This document shows, piece after piece, positions 28,455 to 36,812 of a stretch of 64,000 nt of DNA. This DNA is from Alphaproteobacteria bacterium (GTDB lineage Bacteria > Pseudomonadota > Alphaproteobacteria > Sphingomonadales > Emcibacteraceae), in the NCBI GenBank assembly GCA_020446675.1, contig JAGREE010000009.1, positions 1 to 64,000 on the forward strand, in the 5' to 3' direction. Positions within the stretch are counted from its first letter, which is position 1. Every line of letters begins with the position of its first letter. Under the pieces are notes generated by a model. That model was not told the DNA's origin. It searched no databases and worked only from the letters and a program-made list of their open reading frames with translations. Position numbers and translations under genes: made by a program.

Positions 28455-29738
28455 GTGAGAGATATCTTATTAGCCCTTTTCCTCCTGTCCGCTCTTCCTT
28501 TGGTATTATACAGATACCAGATCGGAGGTTTGGTCATTGCGTTTATTTCATTTATGTATCCTCAAAGTAACACATACGGCTTTGCACTTTCCGTTCAATG
28601 GATTGATATGTTTTTTGTGCTGACTGTAGGGGGCTATATCGTTCAGCAAGGATATAAGAATTATCAGCATCATCCTCTTGTTACCGCATTGATTATATTA
28701 TTTTTATGGACCTGCGTCACAACAATTTTCTCATTCAACTTGTATTATTCGTATGAGCCATGGGTTAAATTCTCTAAGATTCTACTCATTGCCTATGTTG
28801 TTTACGCGATGCTCAACACTGAGCAAAGATTGACTGCATTAATGAAAGTTATGGTTCTGTCATTTGGGTTTTACGGAATAAAGGGTGGTCTCTTTACAAT
28901 TATTAGCGGAGGAACAGCCCACGTTCTAGGCCCTGTTAACAGTTTCTTTGGCGATAATAATGGCATGGCACTGGTGCTTGTAATGTCCGTTCCCTTTATG
29001 ATTTATTTTGTCTCAAATGCTGAAAATATATATCAAAAATATTTTTCTTTGATTTGTGCCATTTTCACATCAATTGGGGTATTGGGCACCCAGTCCAGAA
29101 CCGGCTTTGCTGCATTGGTTGTAACCGTTCTTTATTTTACCTGGCTACAGAAAAAACTGTTTCGTGCAATCTTGATTATTGCACCCATTGCTTTTGTTGC
29201 TATTTATTTTATGCCGCAAAGCTGGACAGAACGTATGGGAACATCTACAAATCTGGAACAGGATTCTTCCTTTCAGGGTCGAGTGGATATGTGGCGCGCC
29301 TCTGTTAAAATTGCCAACGATCATCCTATAACTGGCGGAGGTTTTGATGTCATATATGTACCAGAAGTTATAGTACAATATATTCCGTTAGGGGTCACAG
29401 CAAGAGCAATACACTCCGGCTATTTCCAGATGATTGCTGAACACGGGTATGCCGGATTTATGATCTGGATGAGTATATTGGCCTACACATATTTAGTTGC
29501 CCGACGATTAGGTCGCCAATCAAAGGATGTCCCAAATATGCCTTGGTTTAATGATCTTTCAATTGCGATTCGAAGTTCTCTGGTTGGATATATGATATTG
29601 GCATTCACTGCGAATATTGCGTTTTTCGACCTGCTCTATTTTCTAATTGTAATAACGACAATTGCCGATAATGTGATGCAGAAAAATAGGGGTTCGGACA
29701 AGTTTGATCTATACAAACCTGTCGCCATGGCCGCATGA
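28455..29738 (+). CDS. O-antigen-ligase-like membrane protein, exosortase-associated type
   Basis: A 427-residue polytopic protein with about ten to twelve helices and a large loop after residue 250, the layout of the Wzy/WaaL O-antigen ligase-polymerase group. The start MRDILLALFLLSALPLVLYR, the segment FGDNNGMALVLVMSVPF and the loop QGRVDMWRASVKIANDHPITGGGF resemble the 'probable O-glycosylation ligase, exosortase A-associated' family. The start is GTG at 28455 with AAGGA at 28441-28445. It is alone here; no exosortase or sugar-transferase genes are in the window. It would transfer a polysaccharide unit onto a protein or lipid. Confidence 0.75.
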   Translation: MRDILLALFLLSALPLVLYRYQIGGLVIAFISFMYPQSNTYGFALSVQWIDMFFVLTVGGYIVQQGYKNYQHHPLVTALIILFLWTCVTTIFSFNLYYSYEPWVKFSKILLIAYVVYAMLNTEQRLTALMKVMVLSFGFYGIKGGLFTIISGGTAHVLGPVNSFFGDNNGMALVLVMSVPFMIYFVSNAENIYQKYFSLICAIFTSIGVLGTQSRTGFAALVVTVLYFTWLQKKLFRAILIIAPIAFVAIYFMPQSWTERMGTSTNLEQDSSFQGRVDMWRASVKIANDHPITGGGFDVIYVPEVIVQYIPLGVTARAIHSGYFQMIAEHGYAGFMIWMSILAYTYLVARRLGRQSKDVPNMPWFNDLSIAIRSSLVGYMILAFTANIAFFDLLYFLIVITTIADNVMQKNRGSDKFDLYKPVAMAA

Positions 29739-29746
29739 CATTTCAA

Positions 29747-30217
29747 TCAGTGGCAGGCAATATCAATGCCTTTTTTCGCCAGATATTTCTGATGATATTC
29801 TTCAGCAGGCCAGAATTTTGACGCAGGTGATATCTCTGTAACCACAGGGTTTTTATATTTATTTGACTGCTCAAGCTTTTCTTTTGATGCTTCTGCTTTT
29901 ATTCTCTGATCTTCATTCAGATAAAAAATGGCAGATCTATATTGAGTCCCAACATCCGGTCCCTGCCTATTGAGAGTAGTCGGATCATGGAATTCCCACA
30001 ATTTCTCAAGCAATTCATCATACGTCACTAATTCAGGATTAAAGGTAATTTCAATAGCCTCTGCATGACCGGTTGTTTTGCCACACACTTCTTGATATGA
30101 CGGGTCCTTCGTATCACCCCCGGTATATCCAACTAGAGTTTCAACGACACCATTTACTTTCGAGAAGTTAAGTTCAACCCCCCAAAAACATCCTGCAGCA
30201 AAAATAGCTTTTTCCAT
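29747..30217 (-). CDS. msrA: Peptide-methionine (S)-S-oxide reductase MsrA
   Basis: Repairs the S form of methionine sulfoxide in proteins and free methionine. It is 156 residues. The catalytic Cys10 lies in AAGCFWGVE, the family signature, and a C-terminal Cys155 is placed to act as the resolving cysteine. Conserved stretches GYTGG, GHAEAI and [11 protein letters not shown] are present. A TAGGAG ribosome site precedes the ATG. It is divergent from msrB with an 87-base shared gap. Confidence 0.97.
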   Translation of the reverse strand: MEKAIFAAGCFWGVELNFSKVNGVVETLVGYTGGDTKDPSYQEVCGKTTGHAEAIEITFNPELVTYDELLEKLWEFHDPTTLNRQGPDVGTQYRSAIFYLNEDQRIKAEASKEKLEQSNKYKNPVVTEISPASKFWPAEEYHQKYLAKKGIDIACH

Positions 30218-30304
30218 TATTAGCTCCTATGTAATTTCTTGTCGCCCTGATTGGTATATATGTTAATATCTATATCTATTCAATAAATATGAAAAGTCAA
30301 AATC

Positions 30305-30700
30305 ATGCAAAAGAGTCAGACTGACTGGAAGTCAGAGCTTAGTGAAGAAGAATATAAAGTCAGCCGATGCGGGGGAACGGAACATCCTTTCAGTGGAAAA
30401 TATTATAACCATAAGGAAGAAGGCACTTATATTTGCAACTGCTGTAAGAAACCGCTTTTTAGCTCATCAACAAAATATGACAGCGGCAGTGGATGGCCTA
30501 GTTTTTATGCGCCTTTTGGTGAAGACTCAATCATTGGCCTGCGTGATACCAGCCATGGGATGATCCGCGAAGAAGTAAAATGTCGCCATTGTGATGCGCA
30601 TCTTGGTCATGTCTTTCCCGATGGACCGCCGCCAACTGGCCTGCGTTACTGCATTAACAGTTTATCGCTGGATTTTAAGCCTGCTAAAAATACTGAATAA
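30305..30700 (+). CDS. msrB: Peptide-methionine (R)-S-oxide reductase MsrB
   Basis: Reduces the R form of methionine sulfoxide, the complement of MsrA. It is 131 residues. The catalytic Cys116 is in [16 protein letters not shown] is intact; the structural zinc is held by Cys44/Cys47 and Cys93/Cys96. The divergent arrangement with msrA allows shared control through the intergenic region. It has no signal peptide, so it is cytosolic. Confidence 0.97.
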   Translation: MQKSQTDWKSELSEEEYKVSRCGGTEHPFSGKYYNHKEEGTYICNCCKKPLFSSSTKYDSGSGWPSFYAPFGEDSIIGLRDTSHGMIREEVKCRHCDAHLGHVFPDGPPPTGLRYCINSLSLDFKPAKNTE

Positions 30701-30716
30701 GATTTAAGTGAAAGAC

Positions 30717-31676
30717 TTAATCAAATGCCTCTTCCCATTTGCCTTGGGTCGATGCTCTTGAATATTCAGTGGAGCGGTTTTCGAAGAAATTGGTATGCTC
30801 AACACCATTCAGAATCTCGTCCATCCAGGGCAGCGGATTATTTCCAACGAAATAAATTGGATTTAATGAAAGCTGGGTTAGACGACGATCTGCGATATAA
30901 CGGATATAATCTTTTACTTCCCTAGCGGTAAGCCCTTCGATGTCACCCATTTCAAAAGCCAGATCAATAAACGCATCTTCATGTTCAACGACTGTTTTAC
31001 AGGCTTCTATCAAATCATTCTGAAGTTCATCCGTCCAGACCTCCGGATATTCACGCACAAATGTATGAAACAGTTTGATAATGGACGTCATATGGAGTGT
31101 TTCATCACGCACGGACCAGGTTACAATCTGCCCCATGCCTTTCATTTTATTAAAGCGTGGGAAGTTCATCAAAATTGCAAATGAGGCAAAAAGCTGAAGT
31201 CCCTCAGTAAAAGCACCAAAAACAGCCAGGGTTTTGGCAATATCTTCCTTAGTATCAACACCCCACATTTGCATATAATCATATTTTGCTTTCATCTGTT
31301 CATATTTGAGGAAAGCTTCATATTCCGCTTCGGGAATGCCCAATGTATCAAGAAGATGACTATAAGCTGCCACATGAACTGTTTCCATATTGGAAAATGC
31401 GGCCAGCATCATTTGTACCTCGGTCGGTTTAAAAACCCGACCATATTTCTGCATATAACAGTTATTCACTTCCACATCGGCCTGCGTAAAAAAGCGGAAT
31501 ATCTGCATTAGAAGATTTTTCTCGGAAGCCGAGATTTTCATATTCCAGTCTTTGATATCATCAGCCATAGGCACTTCTTCTGGAAGCCAGTGAACGCGCT
31601 GTTGTGTCAGCCAGGCGTCATAAGCCCAAGGATATTGAAATGGTTTATAATAGATTCGTTCCTGTAGTAGCGGCAT
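30717..31676 (-). CDS. nrdB: Ribonucleotide reductase class Ia, beta subunit
   Basis: Provides the diiron-tyrosyl radical for NrdA. It is 319 residues. Metal ligands are visible as FTQADVEV, NMETVHVAAYSH (Glu and His, with the radical Tyr), TEGLQLF and RDETLHMTSI. The extreme C terminus, which docks on NrdA, ends STQGKWEEAFD. It follows nrdA with a 30-base gap on the same strand, so nrdA-nrdB form an operon. Confidence 0.96.
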   Translation of the reverse strand: MPLLQERIYYKPFQYPWAYDAWLTQQRVHWLPEEVPMADDIKDWNMKISASEKNLLMQIFRFFTQADVEVNNCYMQKYGRVFKPTEVQMMLAAFSNMETVHVAAYSHLLDTLGIPEAEYEAFLKYEQMKAKYDYMQMWGVDTKEDIAKTLAVFGAFTEGLQLFASFAILMNFPRFNKMKGMGQIVTWSVRDETLHMTSIIKLFHTFVREYPEVWTDELQNDLIEACKTVVEHEDAFIDLAFEMGDIEGLTAREVKDYIRYIADRRLTQLSLNPIYFVGNNPLPWMDEILNGVEHTNFFENRSTEYSRASTQGKWEEAFD

Positions 31677-31706
31677 TATGTTACCCGGTTTGTTTGTGGT
31701 TTATTA

Positions 31707-33557
31707 TTATTGACAAGACAGACACTCTTCATAATCCGCTGACTCGTTCGCTTTGGCCATTTCCTTAAGCATCGCTTCTTTTGCCTGATTACTTGATACT
31801 TCGGAACTTTCCGCGCGCTGTATTGAAAGTGATCGACAGTAATAAAGACTTTTGAGGCCTTTTTTCCATGCCTGGAAATGAATCTGATGAAGATCTCTTT
31901 TATGGACATCTGCCGGCAGGAAGATGTTAACAGACTGGGCCTGATCAATGAGCGGAGCACGGTCAGCAGAATGTTCAACAACCCAGCGCTGGTCCAGCTC
32001 AAATGCGGTTTTAAATACATCCTTCTCATGATCACTCAAGAAATCCAGATGCTGTACAGACCCACCATTGACGGTAATATTGGACCAGATTTCCTCTGTA
32101 TTCTTGCCTTTTTCCTCTAGAAGTCTAGTCAACGCGCGGTTTCTTACATTAAAGGAACCGGAGAGTGTCTTCTGGGTAAAACTGTTTGCTGCAATTGGCT
32201 CAATTCCTGGGCTTGCGCCACCACAGATTATTGAAATAGAAGCCGTCGGGGCGATCGCGGTCTTATTGGAAAAGCGCTCCATAACACCATAATCCGCGGC
32301 ATCCGGACAAGCTCCTTTTTCAAGGGCCAGCTTCTTTGAAGCTTTATCAACACCTTCCTTAATATGGTTGAACAATTTTTTGTTCCAGACCTGTGCCATA
32401 ACGCTTTCAAATGGAATCATGCGGTCCTGAAGGAAAGAATGGAACCCCATTGCGCCAAGTCCGACACTGCGCTCACGCATTGCGGCATATTTAGCCCGTG
32501 ACATGGAATCCGGTGCACGGTCAATAAAATCCTGCAATACATTATCCAGAAAACGCATCAGATCTTCAATGAAATGTTCGTGATCTTTCCACTCGTCATA
32601 TTTTTCGAGGTTAATGGAGGAAAGACAGCATACCGCTGTTCTCTGATTGCCCAGATGATCCAATCCTGTTGGCAATGTAATCTCACAACACAGGTTGGAT
32701 GTTTTAACATTAAGTCCAGCGAGCTTGTGATGCTCAGGTGTGGCATCATTTACATGGTCAATATTAAGAATATAAGGCTCACCGGTTTCAATACGGGCTG
32801 TCAGAATTCTGATCCATAAATCCCGTGCTTTAACCCTTTTCTGGACAGTGCCATCATGCGGGCTGGTAAGCCCCCATTCCTCATCCGCTTCCACCGCGCG
32901 CATAAAGGCGTTCGAAACGGCAACACCATGATGAAGATTTAAGGCTTTTCTGTTTGGGTCCCCACCGGTCGGGCGGCGGATTTCAATAAATTCTTCAATT
33001 TCCGGATGGCTGATGGGCAGATAAACTGCAGCACTGCCCCTACGCAGGGAGCCCTGGGAAATAGCAAGGGTCTGACTGTCCATCACACGAATGAATGGAA
33101 TAATACCGGAAGTTTTACCGTTTGTGCTGACATTTTCTCCAATTGAACGGAGATTGCCCCAGAAGCTGCCAATGCCACCCCCTTTGGAGGCCAGCCAGAC
33201 ATTCTCATTCCAGAGTTCCACAATTCCGGCAAGACTGTCATTGGCTTCATTCAAAAAGCATGAAATTGGCAGCCCCCGTTTTGTGCCACCATTGCTTAAG
33301 ACCGGGGTTGCCGGCATAAACCAAAGTTGACTGATATAATCATAAAGACGCTGGGAATGCGCTTCATTATCACCATAATAACTGGCAACGCGGGCAAACA
33401 TATCCTGATATGTTTCATCCGGCATTAAATATCGATCGGTAAGAGTAGCCTTACCAAAAGAGGTTAACAAGTCGTCCCTGCGATCGTCGGTTTTTACCCG
33501 CGCATGATCTTTAACCTGAATAGCTTCATTAAGAACTGATGCAGACAATATTTCCAC
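31707..33557 (-). CDS. nrdA: Ribonucleotide reductase class Ia, alpha subunit
   Basis: Reduces ribonucleoside diphosphates to deoxyribonucleotides. It is 616 residues, shorter than E. coli NrdA, and has no recognisable N-terminal ATP-cone, so activity control by dATP through that domain is probably absent. Catalytic motifs: SNLCCEI (the Asn-Cys-Glu triad), PISCFLN and VCCLSSINL for the redox pair, and a C-terminal CxxC (ECLSCQ) for reduction by thioredoxin or glutaredoxin. The YYCRS-type tyrosine pair appears as LYYCRSLS. The promoter is described separately. Confidence 0.96.
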   Translation of the reverse strand: MEILSASVLNEAIQVKDHARVKTDDRRDDLLTSFGKATLTDRYLMPDETYQDMFARVASYYGDNEAHSQRLYDYISQLWFMPATPVLSNGGTKRGLPISCFLNEANDSLAGIVELWNENVWLASKGGGIGSFWGNLRSIGENVSTNGKTSGIIPFIRVMDSQTLAISQGSLRRGSAAVYLPISHPEIEEFIEIRRPTGGDPNRKALNLHHGVAVSNAFMRAVEADEEWGLTSPHDGTVQKRVKARDLWIRILTARIETGEPYILNIDHVNDATPEHHKLAGLNVKTSNLCCEITLPTGLDHLGNQRTAVCCLSSINLEKYDEWKDHEHFIEDLMRFLDNVLQDFIDRAPDSMSRAKYAAMRERSVGLGAMGFHSFLQDRMIPFESVMAQVWNKKLFNHIKEGVDKASKKLALEKGACPDAADYGVMERFSNKTAIAPTASISIICGGASPGIEPIAANSFTQKTLSGSFNVRNRALTRLLEEKGKNTEEIWSNITVNGGSVQHLDFLSDHEKDVFKTAFELDQRWVVEHSADRAPLIDQAQSVNIFLPADVHKRDLHQIHFQAWKKGLKSLYYCRSLSIQRAESSEVSSNQAKEAMLKEMAKANESADYEECLSCQ

Positions 33558-33927
33558 TCCCTTTAATCTAACCCGAACATTCTTTCAGGTTAAAAGTATT
33601 TTTTATAAAACGACTCCGAAAAAGCCAATATTATACATTAGATTCCAAAAAACATGAACCTGACGGCTTATTTTTCGATGTGTTTCCTGTATTTTTTTAA
33701 GCAACTACAATATGTTCACGAACAAACAAATCACACTGAAATTTATTCTGATTTTTGCTAGTGTATTGTAGTATAATCATTTTCTTGATCGCCACCCTTC
33801 AAAAATTCAAATAACACAAGATATGGTATTTGCGACATTAAAAAATGTCAACAACTAGTATGCCGCATTTATTTAAATTTTTGTTAACTATAATATTTCT
33901 GCGGTCTCCAGCCGATAAAAAAATAAT
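33558..33927 (-). promoter_or_regulatory. nrdA upstream region with promoter and candidate NrdR boxes
   Basis: This 370-base gap holds, on the minus strand, TTGACA (33851-33846), a 17-base spacer and TACCAT (33828-33823), a good -35 with a weak -10. Over the -10 sits ATACCATATCTTGTGT (33829-33814), which matches 13 of 16 positions of the NrdR-box consensus by my count. A second, weaker box-like sequence at 33861-33846 overlaps the -35; the two centres are 32 bases apart, the usual helical phasing. The leader to nrdA would be about 260 bases. hrpB ends at the far side. Confidence 0.5.
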
Positions 33928-36438
33928 TTATTTTTTCGGTTTAATTTTTCCTGTCGGAAGTGCATTTAACGGATTATCCGGCCACGGATGTTTTGGGTAA
34001 CGCCCCTTCATTTCTTTTTTGATTTCGGGATAGGAATTTTTCCAAAATCCAGACAAGTCAGATGTGATCTGTAATGGTCTTCTTGCGGGCGACAATAGAT
34101 GAACTGAAAGTGCACATTTACCGTCAAGGATTGATGGTGATGTTAAGGCCCCAAACATTTCCTGTAATTTAACGGAGAGAACAGGTGGATTTACTGAATA
34201 ATCAATGGCAATCTCCGAACCACTGGGCACTTTAAAATGAGTAGGTGCCAGCTGATCCAATAATTTGATTTGCTGCCAACTCAGGCTGTTTCTCAGAATT
34301 TCGTATAGATCAATTTTTTTAAAAGCGGCCCGACTGGTAATATTTTCAAGATATGGACCGAGCCAGTGTTCAAGAGTTGAAAATAAATGCTCATCACTAA
34401 GGTTGGGAAAATCAGCGTCAAATTCATTTCTGATCAATTCCACTCTTTTTTTGAGCAAAACGCTTTTTTTATCCCAGGGAAGAGTTTCAAGGCCCAGTTT
34501 CCTTATTCCAACCACCATGGACGCTATTATTTTTTCTGCATTAGGGTTTTCAAGATTGGTGATTTTTAATGGGATTTTCCCCAGCATAATTTTATTTTGT
34601 GCATTCACTTTTTCTTGTTGATCATCCCATTCAATAATCTGTTCCTGGGAAATAAGATATTCAAAATGCTCCTCAATTTCTTCCAACAAGATTGGAGCGG
34701 CAATATAAATCCTGGCATCCCTTTCCCCTTTATCAAGGTTGGCAACCGACAAAAATTTTTCTGAGCGAAGCGGATCCTCATTGTGAAGAAGGGCTGCTCT
34801 GCCTCCAGATAGAATATAACTTTCTGACATGTTCTGACGCCGGGCAGCAATTCTATCAGGAAAAGCTGTCGCCAGACAAAGGCCGGTCTTTTCAATATTC
34901 AGTGTTTCACCGGTTAATCTGAATTCCTTTTGCCAGATGTTTATTTGTTTTAAAATTTTTTTAGCCGTACTGATATGACACCCAAGGTTTCTTGCCCCCT
35001 TTACGTCACCCGAGCGCACCATTTCAAGGGCCTCCATACGAAGGCGAAAATCCACCGTTTTGAAATCCGGTTTTAGCTGCAGAATATCCCTTTCCTGTAA
35101 AAGTGCTGCAATGGTTATAGCAAGCTTTCCATATCCCAAATCCGCTGATTTAATAATCATATGGGACAATCTCGGATGCATGGGAAATTTAGCCATCCGT
35201 CTGCCATGATCGGTTATGAGGTAATTTTTATCCAAGGCACCAAGGGAGTAAAGCAGCGCCCTTGCCTGCTCGACCGATACCGAATCCGGTATATCCAGCC
35301 ATTTTAATTTTGCCGGATCACCCACTCCCCAAAGAGCAAGATTTAACACCAACGGAACAAGATCGGTTTTGGTTATTTCGGGATCATTATAAGGCTTCAG
35401 TGCCCTATTCGCTGCCTCCGTCCAAAGTCGATAACAGACGCCCTCCTCAAGTCGTCCGGCCCGACCAGCCCTTTGATCTGCAGAAGCCTTTGAGACGATT
35501 GATGTTTCAAGACCCGTCATGCCACTTTTAATATCAAAAACAGCGCTGCGGCTCTGACCAGCATCAATGACAATTCTTATTCCTTCAATCGTCAGACTGG
35601 TTTCTGCAATGTCTGTTGACAAAACGATTTTTCGCTTGCCTTCGGGCACCGGATTAATGGCACGGTCCTGATCTTCATAAGGGAGCATCCCATAGAGTGG
35701 GCAGATCATAATATTCTGATCCAGTTGTTTCTCTTCCAGCAGTTTTCTGGTGCGCTCAATTTCTCCTGCACCAGGAAGAAAGACAAGAATGCTGCCTTTT
35801 TCTTCCTTTAAGGCTTTTATGATCACATTGGTCGTTTCTTCTTCAATCCGTCCCGAGATTTTATTTTCCAGATAGCGATAAGAAACACCAAAACTGCGGC
35901 CAACGCTGGTCAGAACAGGTGAATCAGCCATCATTTTTGCAATTCGGTCCCCGTCAATAGTTGCAGACATGACCAGAATTTTCAGGTCTTCCCTAAGCCC
36001 TTCCTGAATATCAAGACTAAGAGCGAGACCCAAATCCGCTTCAAGGGACCTTTCATGGAATTCATCAAAAATAATAATACCCGTATCGGAGAGCTCCGGA
36101 TCACTCTGAATTTTACGGATAAGGACACCTTCTGTCACAACCTCAATTCTTGTGCTGGCACCGACCCTGCTTTCCATCCGAACGCGGTAACCAACTGTTT
36201 CACCCACCGTCTCTCCGAGTAGTTCTGCCATTCGTCTTGCCGCAGCCCTGGCGGCCAGGCGTCTTGGTTCCAACATAATTATTTTTTTATTGCCCAACCA
36301 ACTTTCATCAAGCAGTTCGAGCGGTACCACCGTGGTTTTACCGGCGCCGGGTGGTGCCTGAAGCACAAGCCGGTTATTTGCCAAACACGTTTTTTTAAGT
36401 GACGGAATAATTTCATAAATTGGAAGGTTAATTGTCAT
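33928..36438 (-). CDS. hrpB: ATP-dependent helicase HrpB
   Basis: A DEAH-family helicase of 836 residues. Motif I is APPGAGKTT (about 29-37), motif II DEFH, motif III SAT, motif V STDIAETSLTI and motif VI QRAGRAGR. The C-terminal HrpB-specific region follows, ending in FWKNSYPEIKKEMKGRYPKHPWPDNP. HrpB proteins are common in proteobacteria; their RNA or DNA substrate is not firmly known. An AT-rich inverted repeat (33912-33939) at the stop codon may end transcription. Confidence 0.95.
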   Translation of the reverse strand: MTINLPIYEIIPSLKKTCLANNRLVLQAPPGAGKTTVVPLELLDESWLGNKKIIMLEPRRLAARAAARRMAELLGETVGETVGYRVRMESRVGASTRIEVVTEGVLIRKIQSDPELSDTGIIIFDEFHERSLEADLGLALSLDIQEGLREDLKILVMSATIDGDRIAKMMADSPVLTSVGRSFGVSYRYLENKISGRIEEETTNVIIKALKEEKGSILVFLPGAGEIERTRKLLEEKQLDQNIMICPLYGMLPYEDQDRAINPVPEGKRKIVLSTDIAETSLTIEGIRIVIDAGQSRSAVFDIKSGMTGLETSIVSKASADQRAGRAGRLEEGVCYRLWTEAANRALKPYNDPEITKTDLVPLVLNLALWGVGDPAKLKWLDIPDSVSVEQARALLYSLGALDKNYLITDHGRRMAKFPMHPRLSHMIIKSADLGYGKLAITIAALLQERDILQLKPDFKTVDFRLRMEALEMVRSGDVKGARNLGCHISTAKKILKQINIWQKEFRLTGETLNIEKTGLCLATAFPDRIAARRQNMSESYILSGGRAALLHNEDPLRSEKFLSVANLDKGERDARIYIAAPILLEEIEEHFEYLISQEQIIEWDDQQEKVNAQNKIMLGKIPLKITNLENPNAEKIIASMVVGIRKLGLETLPWDKKSVLLKKRVELIRNEFDADFPNLSDEHLFSTLEHWLGPYLENITSRAAFKKIDLYEILRNSLSWQQIKLLDQLAPTHFKVPSGSEIAIDYSVNPPVLSVKLQEMFGALTSPSILDGKCALSVHLLSPARRPLQITSDLSGFWKNSYPEIKKEMKGRYPKHPWPDNPLNALPTGKIKPKK

Positions 36439-36812
36439 GATTTTATGTTTAAATGGGCCTGGACAGAATGTAAATATTCTAATTTAACGTTCAAATTTAC
36501 GCCTTTATTCTAAAATATTCTTTTATTTTTACTGAGATAAAACGAATTTTCTTCGTGAGCCTTAATTTTTCATCTTGCAATTTTTCAAATGACGATGTAG
36601 TTATATCGCCTGGATACAGTTTTAGTCGGCAGTAACTATGGGTTAAACCCTGTTTAACATAACCATAAACTGCGGCTGTCTACAAAAATGCTGAGCACTG
36701 ATCAAAAACAATTTTCCCTCTCGGAAACGTTGATCATAATGCTCGGCCTGACGCATGCTTGTGAATTATTTCATGGGTGTCAAAGTAAGATATATTTATG
36801 AGGAATTATTGA
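36439..36812. other. Divergent hrpB-gltB intergenic region with two inverted repeats
   Basis: A 374-base AT-rich gap between divergent genes. It has GTTAAA (36642-36647), 5 bases, TTTAAC (36653-36658), extended outward by imperfect TATGG/CCATA pairing. A second pair is GAGCA-n-TGATCA (36693-36704) against TGATCA-n3-TGCTC (36731-36744), separated by 26 bases. Both could be operator sites or an RNA fold in the gltB leader. No clear sigma-70 core promoter was picked out. A GAGGAAT ribosome site precedes gltB. Confidence 0.45.

Noticed and set aside
30218-30304. Possible shared operator between msrA and msrB
   Set aside because: The 87-base gap has no clear palindrome or recognisable regulator site.
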